Assembly: GCA_004193285.1 (NCBI GenBank)
Contig: SECP01000029.1
Coordinates: forward strand, 37,352 to 101,351
Direction: 5' to 3'
Source: Myxococcales bacterium
GTDB taxonomy: Bacteria; Myxococcota_A; Polyangia; Polyangiales; Polyangiaceae
DNA: 64,000 nt
In this document: positions 34,058 through 42,604 of the stretch, in pieces
How the letters are laid out: each line of letters opens with the position of its first letter
Position numbering within the stretch: the first letter of the stretch is position 1
Notes under the pieces: model-generated
Told to the model about the DNA's origin: nothing
Databases searched by the model: none
What the model saw: the letters and a program-made list of their open reading frames with translations, nothing else
Position numbers and translations under genes: made by a program

Positions 34058-35076
34058 CGGATGTGCTCGTCCCTTCTCGCTAACAGATCCCAGAGCATAG
34101 CGGTCATGATGACGATGCCGAGCCACAGCAAGCAAGCGACGAGCAGGTGCGTCACCTGGATGTAACCCGGCGCACCGAGCCAGATGTTGGAGACGCCTAC
34201 GACCAACGCCAGCCCGCCGCCCACGTACAGCCCCAGCGCGAGCCTTTGCACGGGCGCCGCTTGGGTCGCCTCCCTGGCGCGACCAGCCGCGAGCCACAGG
34301 CCGCCCACGCCAAGCAGCGCGAGCAAAGGGTGAATGACGCGGAGCTTGCCCAGAAGGTGTGAGGATGCGGCTTGGTCGTTTTGCAGGTGCGCGAGAGCTC
34401 CGTCACCGCGAACGGGATAAACGGTGTCGCCCAGGGCGGTGATCGCTCCCGTCATCGAGACGAGCAGCAGGAAGCCGGCGGCGGCGGCTGACCACCCCAA
34501 GGCGACGCGCACGCCGTGAGCCGCGTGGGGCGTGAGGGTCAGGTCTCGATGCAGCCGCTCGGAGCTGCCGAAGTAGCTGGCGGCGGCGAGGGCCCCAATC
34601 AAGAGCGACGTCGTGACCAAGTGCGCAGGCATCACCACCACGCGGTCGAACGACATGTTGGAGCCCACCAGGTTCAGGAGCACCAGCCGAGCACCAATCA
34701 AGACTTCTACGACGATGAGCGCGAGTGCCGCGAACGCGGAGAGGCGCGCCGGGTGGCGAGGTGGGAGGCGGAACGCCAGGATCGCGAGACCGAGCACCCC
34801 CAAGAAGTCCAGACCGGAGGTCGTGCGGTGGCTGAGCTCGATCCACGTCTCCACGCTCTTGGGCAGGTGCGCAACCTCGCCATGACACGTGGGCCAGTGC
34901 TGCCCGCATCCCGCGCCCGAGCCGGTGATGCGAACGACCGCGCCGAGGAGCACGACCAGCACGGTGGCGACCGTGACCCAGCGCGCGACCGAACCGAACG
35001 GGAGCTTGCGCGAAACCAGGGGAGCCGCCGCGGCGGCCTCCGCCATGCTGCTGGACATGCCGGCCGGTTCTGCCAC
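34054..35076 (-). CDS. ctaA: Haem A synthase (CtaA/COX15 family)
   Basis: 340 aa membrane enzyme with about eight hydrophobic segments. It converts haem O to haem A for cytochrome aa3 oxidases. Recognisable: LGAVVRITGSGAGCGQHWP in the first segment (with the Cys of the ECL1 region and CHGEVAHLP), the haem-ligand His motif ELSHRTTSGLDF, a MPAHLVTTSLLIGAL, and a second-half VIHPLLALLGVGG and VTHLLVACLLW. The start is GTG at 35076; an ATG six codons later is equally possible. Oxidase structural genes are not in this window. Confidence 0.9.
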   Translation of the reverse strand: MAEPAGMSSSMAEAAAAAPLVSRKLPFGSVARWVTVATVLVVLLGAVVRITGSGAGCGQHWPTCHGEVAHLPKSVETWIELSHRTTSGLDFLGVLGLAILAFRLPPRHPARLSAFAALALIVVEVLIGARLVLLNLVGSNMSFDRVVVMPAHLVTTSLLIGALAAASYFGSSERLHRDLTLTPHAAHGVRVALGWSAAAAGFLLLVSMTGAITALGDTVYPVRGDGALAHLQNDQAASSHLLGKLRVIHPLLALLGVGGLWLAAGRAREATQAAPVQRLALGLYVGGGLALVVGVSNIWLGAPGYIQVTHLLVACLLWLGIVIMTAMLWDLLARRDEHIR

Positions 35077-35445
35077 GGGGCCCCGAGCCGTACCACCTGC
35101 CGCTGTGCGTTATAGTTAATAAACTTAAGAAAAAACCAGGGGGTCAGTGGGGGAGCCGTGCGTCATAAAAGATCATAGATTATGAATAGTTAGTTGCGGT
35201 GCGCCTCGACCGCCAGGCCCTTGTAACTGTCACGCATCACCAGAAATTCTGGAATGCCGACGTCGTTTGCGTGGCGTCTAAGTGGTGACCATCATTGATG
35301 AAAACGCGCTGTCGTGAATGTGGAACCGGTTCCAGGTTCGGCGTTGCACGGCCTGCACGCGTGAGGTACCGTTTCCGAACCAGCTCGGCGCCATCTAGTC
35401 GCCGGCAGTTACCGAGCAAACAGAGTCGAGGAGAGGTTCGTAGCC
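35077..35445. other. Intergenic control region between ctaA and xylA
   Basis: 369 bases between divergent genes without a credible reading frame. Two stretches (about 35108-35138 and 35164-35193, for example TATAGTTAATAAACTTAAG) are strikingly AT-rich against the GC-rich surroundings and probably hold the promoters. A perfect 14-base palindrome lies at 35321-35334. The xylA ribosome-binding site GAGGAGAGG stands at 35429-35437. Confidence 0.6.
35321..35334. promoter_or_regulatory. LacI-type operator palindrome upstream of xylA
   Basis: TGGAACCGGTTCCA is a perfect palindrome with the central C-G pair and AACCGGTT core typical of LacI/GalR-family operators. It lies 112 bases upstream of the xylA start. 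No regulator gene is adjacent, so the binding protein is elsewhere. Confidence 0.55.
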
Positions 35446-36762
35446 ATGAGTCAGGCGTTCTTCCCGGGCATCGAGAGCATCCGTTACGAAGGGCCGAACA
35501 GCGAGAACCCTCTCGCGTTCCGCTATTACGACAAAGACCGTCTGGTCTTGGGCAAGAGCATCGCAGATCACCTGCGTTGCGCCGTTTGTTACTGGCACAG
35601 CTTCGCCTGGCCAGGGTCGGACGTGTTCGGCGGCGGTACCTTCGATCGCCCGTGGTTCAAGGTTCAGAGCCCCATCGAGGCGGCAGAGCTGAAGCTCAAG
35701 GTGGCGTTCGAGTTCTTTCAAAAGCTCGGCGCGCCCTACTTCACCTTTCACGATCGCGACATCTCGCCCGAGGGCGCCACGCTCAAGGAGAGCCACGCGA
35801 ACTTGGACCGCATCATCGCCGGCGCCGAAAAAGAGATGGCGCGCACGGGCGTGAAGCTGCTCTGGGGCACGGCCAACCTGTTCAGCCACCCGCGCTACAT
35901 GAGCGGCGCTGCCACCAATCCGGATCCGGAAGTGTTCGCGTTCGGGGCCGCCCAGGTCCGTAAGATCTTGGACGTGACGCACCAGCTGAAGGGCGAAAAC
36001 TACGTCCTCTGGGGCGGGCGCGAAGGCTACGAAACGCTGCTCAACACGGACATGAAGCGCGAGGTCGATCAGCTCGGCCGCTTCCTCACCCTCGTCGCCG
36101 AGCACAAGCACAAGATTGGCTTCAAAGGCATGCTCCTCATCGAGCCGAAGCCGAAGGAGCCGACCAAGCACCAGTACGACTACGACACCGCGACGGTGTT
36201 CGCGTTCCTCCAGCGCTACGGCCTGGAGAAGGAGTACAAGGTCAACATCGAGGCGAACCACGCCATCTTGTCCGGTCACTCGTTCCAGCACGAGGTCGCG
36301 TACGCGTACGCCAACGACGTATTCGGAAGCTTGGACATCAACCGTGGTGACGACCTCCTGGGCTGGGACACCGACCAGTTCCCGAACGACGTGCCGCAGC
36401 TTGCGCTCGTGATGGCCACGTTCCTCAAGAACGGCGGCTTCACCAGCGGCGGCATGAACTTCGACGCCAAGCTGCGTCGCCAGAGCACCGAGCCGGACGA
36501 CCTGTTCCACGCGCACATCGGCGGAATGGACGTTCTGGCCCGTTCGCTCCTGGTCGCGGAGAAGATCGTCTCGGACGGCAAGCTCGAGAAAGCGGTGCAG
36601 GAGCGTTACGCGGGTTGGCGTACGGACTTGGGCGAGCGCATCGCGGGCGGCAAGCTCAGCCTCGCGGAGCTGAGCGACCTCGTGCTCGACAAGGGCATCG
36701 ACCCCAAGCCGCGCTCGGGGCGACAAGAAGCGCTCGAGAACCTCGTGAACCGTTACGTCTGA
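35446..36762 (+). CDS. xylA: Xylose isomerase
   Basis: 438 aa, the usual length of group II xylose isomerases (E. coli 440). It interconverts D-xylose and D-xylulose using two divalent metals. Catalytic residues match the E. coli layout shifted by one: H102 and D105 in FTFHDRDISPEG, E233 and K235 in LLIEPKPKEP, and the metal-site stretch NIEANHAILSGHSFQHEV. W50 in VCYWHSFAWPG lines the sugar pocket. The ATG has a strong GAGGAGAGG 8 bases upstream. No xylB or xylose transporter is adjacent. A LacI-type palindrome upstream suggests sugar-responsive control. Confidence 0.97.
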   Translation: MSQAFFPGIESIRYEGPNSENPLAFRYYDKDRLVLGKSIADHLRCAVCYWHSFAWPGSDVFGGGTFDRPWFKVQSPIEAAELKLKVAFEFFQKLGAPYFTFHDRDISPEGATLKESHANLDRIIAGAEKEMARTGVKLLWGTANLFSHPRYMSGAATNPDPEVFAFGAAQVRKILDVTHQLKGENYVLWGGREGYETLLNTDMKREVDQLGRFLTLVAEHKHKIGFKGMLLIEPKPKEPTKHQYDYDTATVFAFLQRYGLEKEYKVNIEANHAILSGHSFQHEVAYAYANDVFGSLDINRGDDLLGWDTDQFPNDVPQLALVMATFLKNGGFTSGGMNFDAKLRRQSTEPDDLFHAHIGGMDVLARSLLVAEKIVSDGKLEKAVQERYAGWRTDLGERIAGGKLSLAELSDLVLDKGIDPKPRSGRQEALENLVNRYV

Positions 36763-36772
36763 GCCTCAGCGC

Positions 36773-37216
36773 TCAGTCCGGTTTGGTGGCGGCCTTGCTC
36801 TCGTCCTCGGGAGCCAAGGCCGCTGCTTCTTTGGCACTCAAGGGCTGCAGGACGATGCCGAGCCGGCGCCGCAGCTCCCGCGCGCGGCTGCCGCGGATGA
36901 ACGTCGCTGCGACCGTCCCTAGGAAGAGGACGTCCATGAGCAGAGCGGGAATGACCAGGCTCTTGGGAGCAGCCGGGGCGTCTACGACGTGTTTTGTCAC
37001 GTAGTACATCCACCCTTGGTGGAATACCACTCGCAGAAAGCAGACGGTGCTGCCGAGCCGGAAGATCGACACCGTCCAATCCCTCCACCGTTCGAACTCG
37101 GCGAGGGGCACGTGCGGAAAGGCCTCCGCCCTGCGACCCTGAGCGTCCAGCTTGGAGATCGTGAACCAGATCCCCAGCATGATCGCGCAGATGTCCAGGA
37201 AATCGAGGTGGTGCAC
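36773..37216 (-). CDS. Small multi-pass membrane protein, unknown
   Basis: 147 aa, GTG start. About three hydrophobic stretches are seen (LDICAIMLGIWFTIS; a central SIFRLGSTVCFLRVVFHQGW; LVIPALLMDVLFLGTVAATF), separated by charged loops, and a charged C-terminal tail (AKEAAALAPEDESKAATKPD). No family recognised. It converges with xylA, 10 bases between stops. Confidence 0.6.
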   Translation of the reverse strand: MHHLDFLDICAIMLGIWFTISKLDAQGRRAEAFPHVPLAEFERWRDWTVSIFRLGSTVCFLRVVFHQGWMYYVTKHVVDAPAAPKSLVIPALLMDVLFLGTVAATFIRGSRARELRRRLGIVLQPLSAKEAAALAPEDESKAATKPD

Positions 37217-37294
37217 GGGCGGGGTGTAGCACGTTTGGGCCGGAATCCCGCGTCGAGGAAGGCGATCAGCGGGCGCGGCGTACTACCCCTTTGC

Positions 37295-37471
37295 ATGACA
37301 CGACCGCCATCGCCGGACCCCTACCTGGAAGCCAAGCTGCTAGGCATCATGCTCTCCGGGGTCTTCGGCCAAACGCGCCCGGAGTGCTCCGTTGAGGCGC
37401 TGCCCCGCGCAGACCTGAAGCCGAGCGGGGTCTACCGCGTCGTCCTACCCACCGCTGACGAGGACAGCTAG
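37295..37471 (+). CDS. Possible small protein, unknown
   Basis: 58 aa from the ATG at 37295, amphipathic and without signal or membrane segment (YLEAKLLGIMLSGVFGQ, SGVYRVVLPTADEDS). It has no recognised family. It fits between a membrane-protein gene on the minus strand and lepB, overlapping the lepB stop by four bases. Supported only by its ordinary composition and position. Confidence 0.35.
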   Translation: MTRPPSPDPYLEAKLLGIMLSGVFGQTRPECSVEALPRADLKPSGVYRVVLPTADEDS

Positions 37472-38790
37472 GGCGCCGCTCCGCGCGAGGGCGGCACGTT
37501 CATCTGATCCGCAGGGGGCCGCTCCCTCAAACACTTGTCGATGGCGGCCAGGATCTCCGTGGGCGCACCCACCGGCAAGCGCGGGGTACCGAGGACGTTG
37601 GTGAAAAGGCGGTCCGGGTCCGGCCAACCGTTACGTTTGAAGTTGAGCCAAACGAACATGGCTCGACCCTTGATGTTCGCGTCCGGCACGCCGCCGCCCC
37701 GCCCGCCGTACCAAGCGCGAGAATCGCTGCTGTTGTTGCGGTTGTCGCCCATCACCCAGGTCTCGCCGGGTTTGACTCGGTACGGGCCTTGGATGCCCTC
37801 GTCCCGGTTCTCTTCGTAGATGGTGAGGTAGGCGTATTCGCCGAGGTACTCCATGTAGAGCTCGCCGCTCTTCATGGTGCCTTCGGGACCCTCGTCGAAC
37901 TTGTAGCTGCCGACGCGGCAGCTCGGGACGAGCCAGCCATTGATGCGCGGGTGCCCATGCTCGACCACCAGCTCGTCCCCCTCGGTGGCGATGACGCGCT
38001 TGATGTAGTCCGGATGCTCCGCGTTGGGGTTGGGCTCCGGGTATTCGAAGACCATGACGTCCCCACGCTTGGGTGGGAGTCGGGAAAACAGCCGAGTATT
38101 CGTGAACGGAATTGGCGGGCCGTAGGCCAACTTGTTCACGAAGATGTGGTCTTGGATCTGGAGCGTCGGGAGCATCGACCCGCTCGGGATCTTGAACGCC
38201 TCCACCACGCCAGCCCGCAGCAGGAACGCGACGCCGACGGCGACGCCGATGGACTCCATGTACTCACGCAGCTCTCCCTTTTGCCAGGGAGACAGGTGCT
38301 TGCTTACCAGCCGCGACGCGCGATCGTAGCTCTCGAGGAAGCCGCGCTCGTCGAAGGTCTTGCGATTCATGGCATCGCGCAAGTCCTCCAGGGCCTCGTT
38401 CAGCTCGGTACGCACGTCCGAGGTGAGCGAGCGCTCCACCGCGCTTCGGTTCTTGCGTTGGATGCGCTCCGCTTCGTCCAACAGGTGCGTGGCTTGCTCG
38501 AACTCACGCCGCACCTTCTTGGGGACGTCGCTCCGCTCGTTGCTGCCGAGGTACTGGGCGCCCGGCAGCGAGTGCCGGTAGCTGTACAGCACCATCTCGA
38601 ACACGGTGAACAAGACGATGAGCGTCGGGACGGGCTGGTCCTTGACCCAGTATTGAATCGTTTGCCAAAGCGAGCCCTGCAAGACCTGCTCTTCTGGCGC
38701 GACCAAATTGTAGGTGAGCGCGGACAGAGCGGCCGGGACGAGCACGAACCAGAACGGCCAGAGAAGGTATCGGAAAGTCTTGGGGTTCAC
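37468..38790 (-). CDS. lepB: Signal peptidase I with an inserted helical segment
   Basis: 440 aa, membrane-bound serine/lysine protease that removes signal peptides from exported proteins. The catalytic domain shows S205 in IPSGSMLPTL (box B), K264 in DYIKRVIATEGDEL (box D) and GDNRNNSSDSR (box E, 348-358). Two N-terminal membrane segments (about 8-30, 55-72) are followed by an unusually long charged, probably coiled-coil stretch (85-180, KKVRREFEQATHLLDEAERI onward) before a third hydrophobic segment (about 180-195). Typical enzymes are 250-325 aa. I place the start at a GTG (38790) directly before the first membrane segment; upstream codons are low-complexity, so the start is uncertain. Confidence 0.93.
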   Translation of the reverse strand: MNPKTFRYLLWPFWFVLVPAALSALTYNLVAPEEQVLQGSLWQTIQYWVKDQPVPTLIVLFTVFEMVLYSYRHSLPGAQYLGSNERSDVPKKVRREFEQATHLLDEAERIQRKNRSAVERSLTSDVRTELNEALEDLRDAMNRKTFDERGFLESYDRASRLVSKHLSPWQKGELREYMESIGVAVGVAFLLRAGVVEAFKIPSGSMLPTLQIQDHIFVNKLAYGPPIPFTNTRLFSRLPPKRGDVMVFEYPEPNPNAEHPDYIKRVIATEGDELVVEHGHPRINGWLVPSCRVGSYKFDEGPEGTMKSGELYMEYLGEYAYLTIYEENRDEGIQGPYRVKPGETWVMGDNRNNSSDSRAWYGGRGGGVPDANIKGRAMFVWLNFKRNGWPDPDRLFTNVLGTPRLPVGAPTEILAAIDKCLRERPPADQMNVPPSRGAAP

Positions 38791-38863
38791 GAACGCCTGA
38801 ACCTCATTAGCACTAGAGCTCGCAGGACAATTCCCGAATTCGACCCCCTCGCGCCGCCCGGTG

Positions 38864-39946
38864 CTAGTCCCGCGGGCCGAGGAGGAGCGCGTAATCGACG
38901 CGCGCCGCCGCGTCTCCTGCCGCGGCCGCAGGCGGCTGGCTGCGCCCGAGCGCACCTGAATTGTCGAGAACCAGGTAGTACTGTCCCACCGGCAGCGGGA
39001 CGGGCTGCACCGCACGCGCGCCCCGGGCCGCGCTCGAATCGAAAGCAGGTGGCGCAAGCTGCGGGCATGGCCCCGGGCTGCGCACGTAGCGGTCCAGCAT
39101 GGCGTCCCCGACCGCCTTCGGCACGAGCTGGTAGTCGACCGCGTCCGCGCCGTCCAGCTCGAGGTTGACGAACAACGCGGAGCCACTGTCCGTCACCGTG
39201 AGAGGGCCGACGTAGTCCTGGCCCTGCAGGTGCACCTCGGTCCGCTCGTTCACGAGGACAGCCTTGGTGGTGGAAATATCGAACGGTTTGTAGGGCTTTT
39301 CACCCTTGGGCACGTAGCCGACGCCGAAGTCCGTTCGCCCGTCGTTGCCATAGCGAATCACGGTGAAGCCGCGCTTGAGCTGCGAGTCCAGCACGTGTTT
39401 GCCCACCTCGTCCGGGCTGAGCTGCCCGGCCGTGGCGGCGATGCCCGCTTGGGCGAGCTGTGAGTCCACCGTCAGCAACTGAAAGACCGCTGCATCCACG
39501 GACTTGGGGCGGAAGTACACGTACAAGGCGCCGTCGCTCAGCTGGAAATCCGGCGCGTACTCCACCAGGCCGCGCGACGTGAAGCCGAGCTTTCCGGTGA
39601 CGTTCGTCCACGCGTAACCTTTACCCGTGTACTGGAGGACGAACGATTTCCGCGCCTCCTCGTCGATGACCTGAGACTGGCAGCTCTCCGCGTAGAAGCG
39701 GCCGAGCACGGGCTCGCGGTCCGAGAGCTTGAGCGCGGCGCCCGCCTTCAGCATCTCTTCGCAGAAGCGGTCCAACCCGAACTTGAGCATGTCGAAGCGG
39801 AGGGACTTGTTCGCGGGGTCGTTCACGACGCCGGCGCCGAGTACCCGCAGCGAGCCGTCCCCCATGCTTTCGCGTGAACCGCAGCTGGCATTGAGCAGGC
39901 CGAAAGAGAGTGTCAGCACCCAGCGCAATCCACGAACGGAGAGCAT
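38864..39946 (-). CDS. Conserved lipoprotein, unknown function
   Basis: 360 aa. The signal peptide ends LLNASC (Cys22, lipobox-like). The mature protein is a mixed alpha/beta protein with many short strands (VLQYTGKGYAWTNVTGKLGF, ALYVYFRPKSVDAAVFQLL, YLVLDNSGALGRSQ). The N-terminal half contains FCEEMLKAGAALKLSDREPV. I do not recognise a family beyond a general myxobacterial lipoprotein look. It is divergent from gpsA with 61 bases between starts. Confidence 0.7.
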   Translation of the reverse strand: MLSVRGLRWVLTLSFGLLNASCGSRESMGDGSLRVLGAGVVNDPANKSLRFDMLKFGLDRFCEEMLKAGAALKLSDREPVLGRFYAESCQSQVIDEEARKSFVLQYTGKGYAWTNVTGKLGFTSRGLVEYAPDFQLSDGALYVYFRPKSVDAAVFQLLTVDSQLAQAGIAATAGQLSPDEVGKHVLDSQLKRGFTVIRYGNDGRTDFGVGYVPKGEKPYKPFDISTTKAVLVNERTEVHLQGQDYVGPLTVTDSGSALFVNLELDGADAVDYQLVPKAVGDAMLDRYVRSPGPCPQLAPPAFDSSAARGARAVQPVPLPVGQYYLVLDNSGALGRSQPPAAAAGDAAARVDYALLLGPRD

Positions 39947-40007
39947 GTTGCGGCAGCATAGCTTGACAGCGCTTCGGGCCCCGCGAAAAAGTGCTCACGC
40001 TGCCGCC

Positions 40008-41021
40008 ATGGACGAGACCGCTGACAAGATTGCCGTTCTGGGCGCGGGCGCGTGGGGAACCGCGCTCGCTCGGCTCCTCGCGGAGCGCGGGCCGGTCGGG
40101 CTGTGGACGTGGCAAGAAGCGCACGCGCGCGCGCTCACCACGGACGGAGAAAACCGTGAGTTTCTACCCGGCTACTCCCTGAGCCCCAACATCGCGCCGA
40201 CTGCCCAGCTTGCCGAGGTGCTCTCGGGCGCAAAGCTCGTGGTGGTGGCGGTCCCGAGCGAAGGGGTGCGAGCGACGCTCCGTCTCGCTCAGGCCCACCT
40301 CATGCCGGAGGCTAGCTTGGTGATCGTCGCCAAGGGCATCGAGCCGACCTCGCTCATGCTCTTGTCGGAGGTGACGCGGGACGTGCTGGGCGGCGCCGCC
40401 GAGCATCAGGCGGTGTTCCTCTCGGGTCCGAGCTTCGCGCTGGAGGTCGCGCGGGGTCTGCCGACCAACCTCGTCGCCGCCGGGCGCGACCCGGAGCGCT
40501 CACGCCTCGTGCAGCAGCGCTTTGCCAGCGATCGCTTGCGAGTGTATTCGAGCGACGACCCCGCTGGCGTCCAGGTCGGCGGCGCGCTCAAGAACGTGAT
40601 CGCGATCGCGGCCGGAGCCTCGGACGGCTTGGGCTTCGGTCACAATACGCGGGCTGCCCTCATCACGCGCGGGCTCGCGGAGATGGGCCGCCTGGCGGTG
40701 GCCAAGGGCGGCAACGTGCTCACGCTCTCCGGCCTTGCAGGGCTCGGGGACTTGGTGCTCACCTGCTCGGCCGAGCTCTCCCGTAACCGCACCGTCGGTT
40801 TCGAGCTGGGGCGCGGCCGCCAGCTACCGGAGGTGTTGTCGGGGCTAGGGCACGTCGCGGAGGGCGTCGTCACGGCCCAGAGCGCGCATCACCTCGCGGA
40901 GCGGCTGGGGGTGGACCTACCGATCACGAGCGAGGTCCACGCGGTTCTGTACTCGGGCAAGCCGGTCGCCCAGGCGGTGCGCGACCTGCTCTCGAGGCCA
41001 CTCAGGAAAGAGTCGGAGTAG
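40008..41021 (+). CDS. gpsA: NAD(P)H-dependent glycerol-3-phosphate dehydrogenase
   Basis: 337 aa enzyme that reduces dihydroxyacetone phosphate to sn-glycerol 3-phosphate for phospholipid synthesis. The dinucleotide motif GAGAWGTALA is at 11-20. The catalytic Lys is in GGALKNVIAIAAGASDGLG, followed by NTRAALITRGLAEM and the family signature GLAGLGDLVLTCSAELSRN. The ATG at 40008 is preferred over a longer open frame because it lies 11 codons before the motif as in relatives. It is followed, 6 bases later, by a secreted protein gene. Confidence 0.96.
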   Translation: MDETADKIAVLGAGAWGTALARLLAERGPVGLWTWQEAHARALTTDGENREFLPGYSLSPNIAPTAQLAEVLSGAKLVVVAVPSEGVRATLRLAQAHLMPEASLVIVAKGIEPTSLMLLSEVTRDVLGGAAEHQAVFLSGPSFALEVARGLPTNLVAAGRDPERSRLVQQRFASDRLRVYSSDDPAGVQVGGALKNVIAIAAGASDGLGFGHNTRAALITRGLAEMGRLAVAKGGNVLTLSGLAGLGDLVLTCSAELSRNRTVGFELGRGRQLPEVLSGLGHVAEGVVTAQSAHHLAERLGVDLPITSEVHAVLYSGKPVAQAVRDLLSRPLRKESE

Positions 41022-41027
41022 CGCGCG

Positions 41028-41996
41028 ATGAAAAGTTCTTGCTTGGTGATCGGCTGCGCAGTGCTGGCGCTCACGTCGTTGGTGTCTCCGGCCCGAGCGC
41101 AGCAGCAGTTTCCGCAGCAGCAGTTTCCGCAGCAGCAGTCACAGCGTACCTCGCTGGAAATGGGCACTCTCTACGGCGTCTCCGCCGCCTACGGCGCCGG
41201 CATGGGGATCTGGATATCGACCGAAGCCGGCTTCGAGGACCCCGCGTTGTTCTTGATCCCTCCGGCCCTGCTCGGGGTCGCAGCGCCGGTAGGCGTCTAC
41301 TTCTTCGATCGCCCCAAGCTCAAGCGAGGCGTGCCCGCGGCGGTTGCGGCAGGAGCTTTGATCGGGGCCGGTGAGGGGCTCGGCATCTGGGGTTACCAGG
41401 TCGTCAGCGCCAAGGAAGCCGACGAATGGGGGTTTCGAGGGCTCGCGCGCGCGGAGGCGCTCGGCTCCACCTTGGGCGCCGCCGGCGGCTTTGCGCTCGG
41501 CTACTTTCAATCGCCATCGCCGAAGAGCAGCTTGCTTCTGTCGAGCTCGGTGGTGTGGGGCACCGCGGTGGGCGCAATGTTTGGCTACGGTGCCACCCAC
41601 TCGCCGCAGCCGTATGGCATCTCCAACGATGGCGCCGGTCTGGGTGGCCTCATCGGCTTCAACGTGGGCCTGGCGGCGGCGGCGGGCTTGTCCACCGTGT
41701 ACGTCCCGACCTACAAGTCTCTCGCCGCGATGTGGCTCGGGGGCGGCATCGGCTTCGCGGCTTCCTTACCGGTGTACCTCCTCTACGCGCGCGACGGCGG
41801 ACCGCCCGCGAAGCGGGGTCTGATCTTCAGCGGCGTCGCGACCACGCTCGGTATCGGGGCGGGCGCGCTCCTCACCTGGGGCTCGACTGACTCGGCCGCG
41901 GCGGATGAGGAGCCTCGCTTCGCGCAGCTCTACGGCTTCGCTCCGCTCGCTTTGCCGAACGGCGCCGGTATCCAGGTTCTGGGCGCGCTGCGGTAG
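41028..41996 (+). CDS. Exported Gly/Ala-rich membrane protein, unknown
   Basis: 322 aa. Signal peptide MKSSCLVIGCAVLALTSLV with cleavage near ARA-QQ, then a direct repeat QQQFPQQQFPQQQ. The rest is mostly Gly/Ala-rich hydrophobic stretches with regular turns (LGSTLGAAGGFALGYFQSP, GAGLGGLIGFNVGLAAAAG, ATTLGIGAGALLTWG), as in beta-barrel or glycine-zipper membrane proteins. No family recognised. It follows gpsA by 6 bases, suggesting one transcript. Confidence 0.65.
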   Translation: MKSSCLVIGCAVLALTSLVSPARAQQQFPQQQFPQQQSQRTSLEMGTLYGVSAAYGAGMGIWISTEAGFEDPALFLIPPALLGVAAPVGVYFFDRPKLKRGVPAAVAAGALIGAGEGLGIWGYQVVSAKEADEWGFRGLARAEALGSTLGAAGGFALGYFQSPSPKSSLLLSSSVVWGTAVGAMFGYGATHSPQPYGISNDGAGLGGLIGFNVGLAAAAGLSTVYVPTYKSLAAMWLGGGIGFAASLPVYLLYARDGGPPAKRGLIFSGVATTLGIGAGALLTWGSTDSAAADEEPRFAQLYGFAPLALPNGAGIQVLGALR

Positions 41997-42040
41997 TCAC
42001 CCAAGGACCGGGGACGCCGCGCGTCCGAAGGCTGGAGATC

Positions 42041-42289
42041 ATGATGAGAGCCATCCAGCTACGTTGCCTCGCCGCGGGCCTGGCCCTGCTTTGGGTTGCG
42101 CCGACCGCGCGAGCTCAGAGCCGAGAGCCTCTCGACGTCTATCATTTCGACGAAGAGGATCTGATCGGTGAGACGCTGGGAGTCACGCCGCCCCTGCTGC
42201 GAGTCCGAACCTGCGGCCCGCGAATCATGCTGCTTCGTCCCCGAGCGACCTTCGTCGCCGAGCTGCTGAAGTCGGTCGAGGACTACTGA
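42041..42289 (+). CDS. Small secreted protein
   Basis: 82 aa with a signal peptide (MMRAIQLRCLAAGLALLWVA, cleavage at about ARA-QS). The mature part is only about 58 residues: REPLDVYHFDEEDLIGETLG, two basic patches and the end RPRATFVAELLKSVEDY. It probably belongs to a small family of exported myxobacterial proteins ending in a LKSVE-type helix (recalled, not verified). It is 44 bases after the preceding gene. Confidence 0.6.
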   Translation: MMRAIQLRCLAAGLALLWVAPTARAQSREPLDVYHFDEEDLIGETLGVTPPLLRVRTCGPRIMLLRPRATFVAELLKSVEDY

Positions 42290-42604
42290 GCCGCTGGATG
42301 CCACGGCGCGAGCGCGCTGCTGAGTCACCTCGCGTCCAGGGGTAGACCCGGGGCCCGCGTCCGGCGAACGGCGGCACCGCGCCCCGGGGCGCCGAGCCGG
42401 GAGCTACGAAGGAGCGTTGAGCTCCGAGCGCGGCAAGCGTTCGGCCGAGCGCTCATGCTCGAAAAGCGGGCGGATTGTCGGAGCTTGCGACCTCAGGCGC
42501 CCCCGCCAGCCGGGTCCCCGTCGCGGGCAAGGTGTCAGAAATCCAAGCCCTTTTCGTCGGACGGGCTCCGCAGGGCGGCCCGTTCTGGTACCCTTTCCGC
42601 CTGG
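42290..42604. other. Intergenic region before the FHA-GAF-sigma54 activator gene
   Basis: 315 bases. The frame of the activator gene is open back to 42455, but I see no family character before 42605. A perfect 14-base palindrome GCGCCCCGGGGCGC lies at 42379-42392 and could be part of a terminator or a regulatory site. Nothing else is recognisable. Confidence 0.5.

Noticed and set aside
42379..42392. Operator for the sigma54 activator
   Set aside because: GCGCCCCGGGGCGC is a GC-only palindrome that can arise by chance at this composition; no second copy seen nearby.
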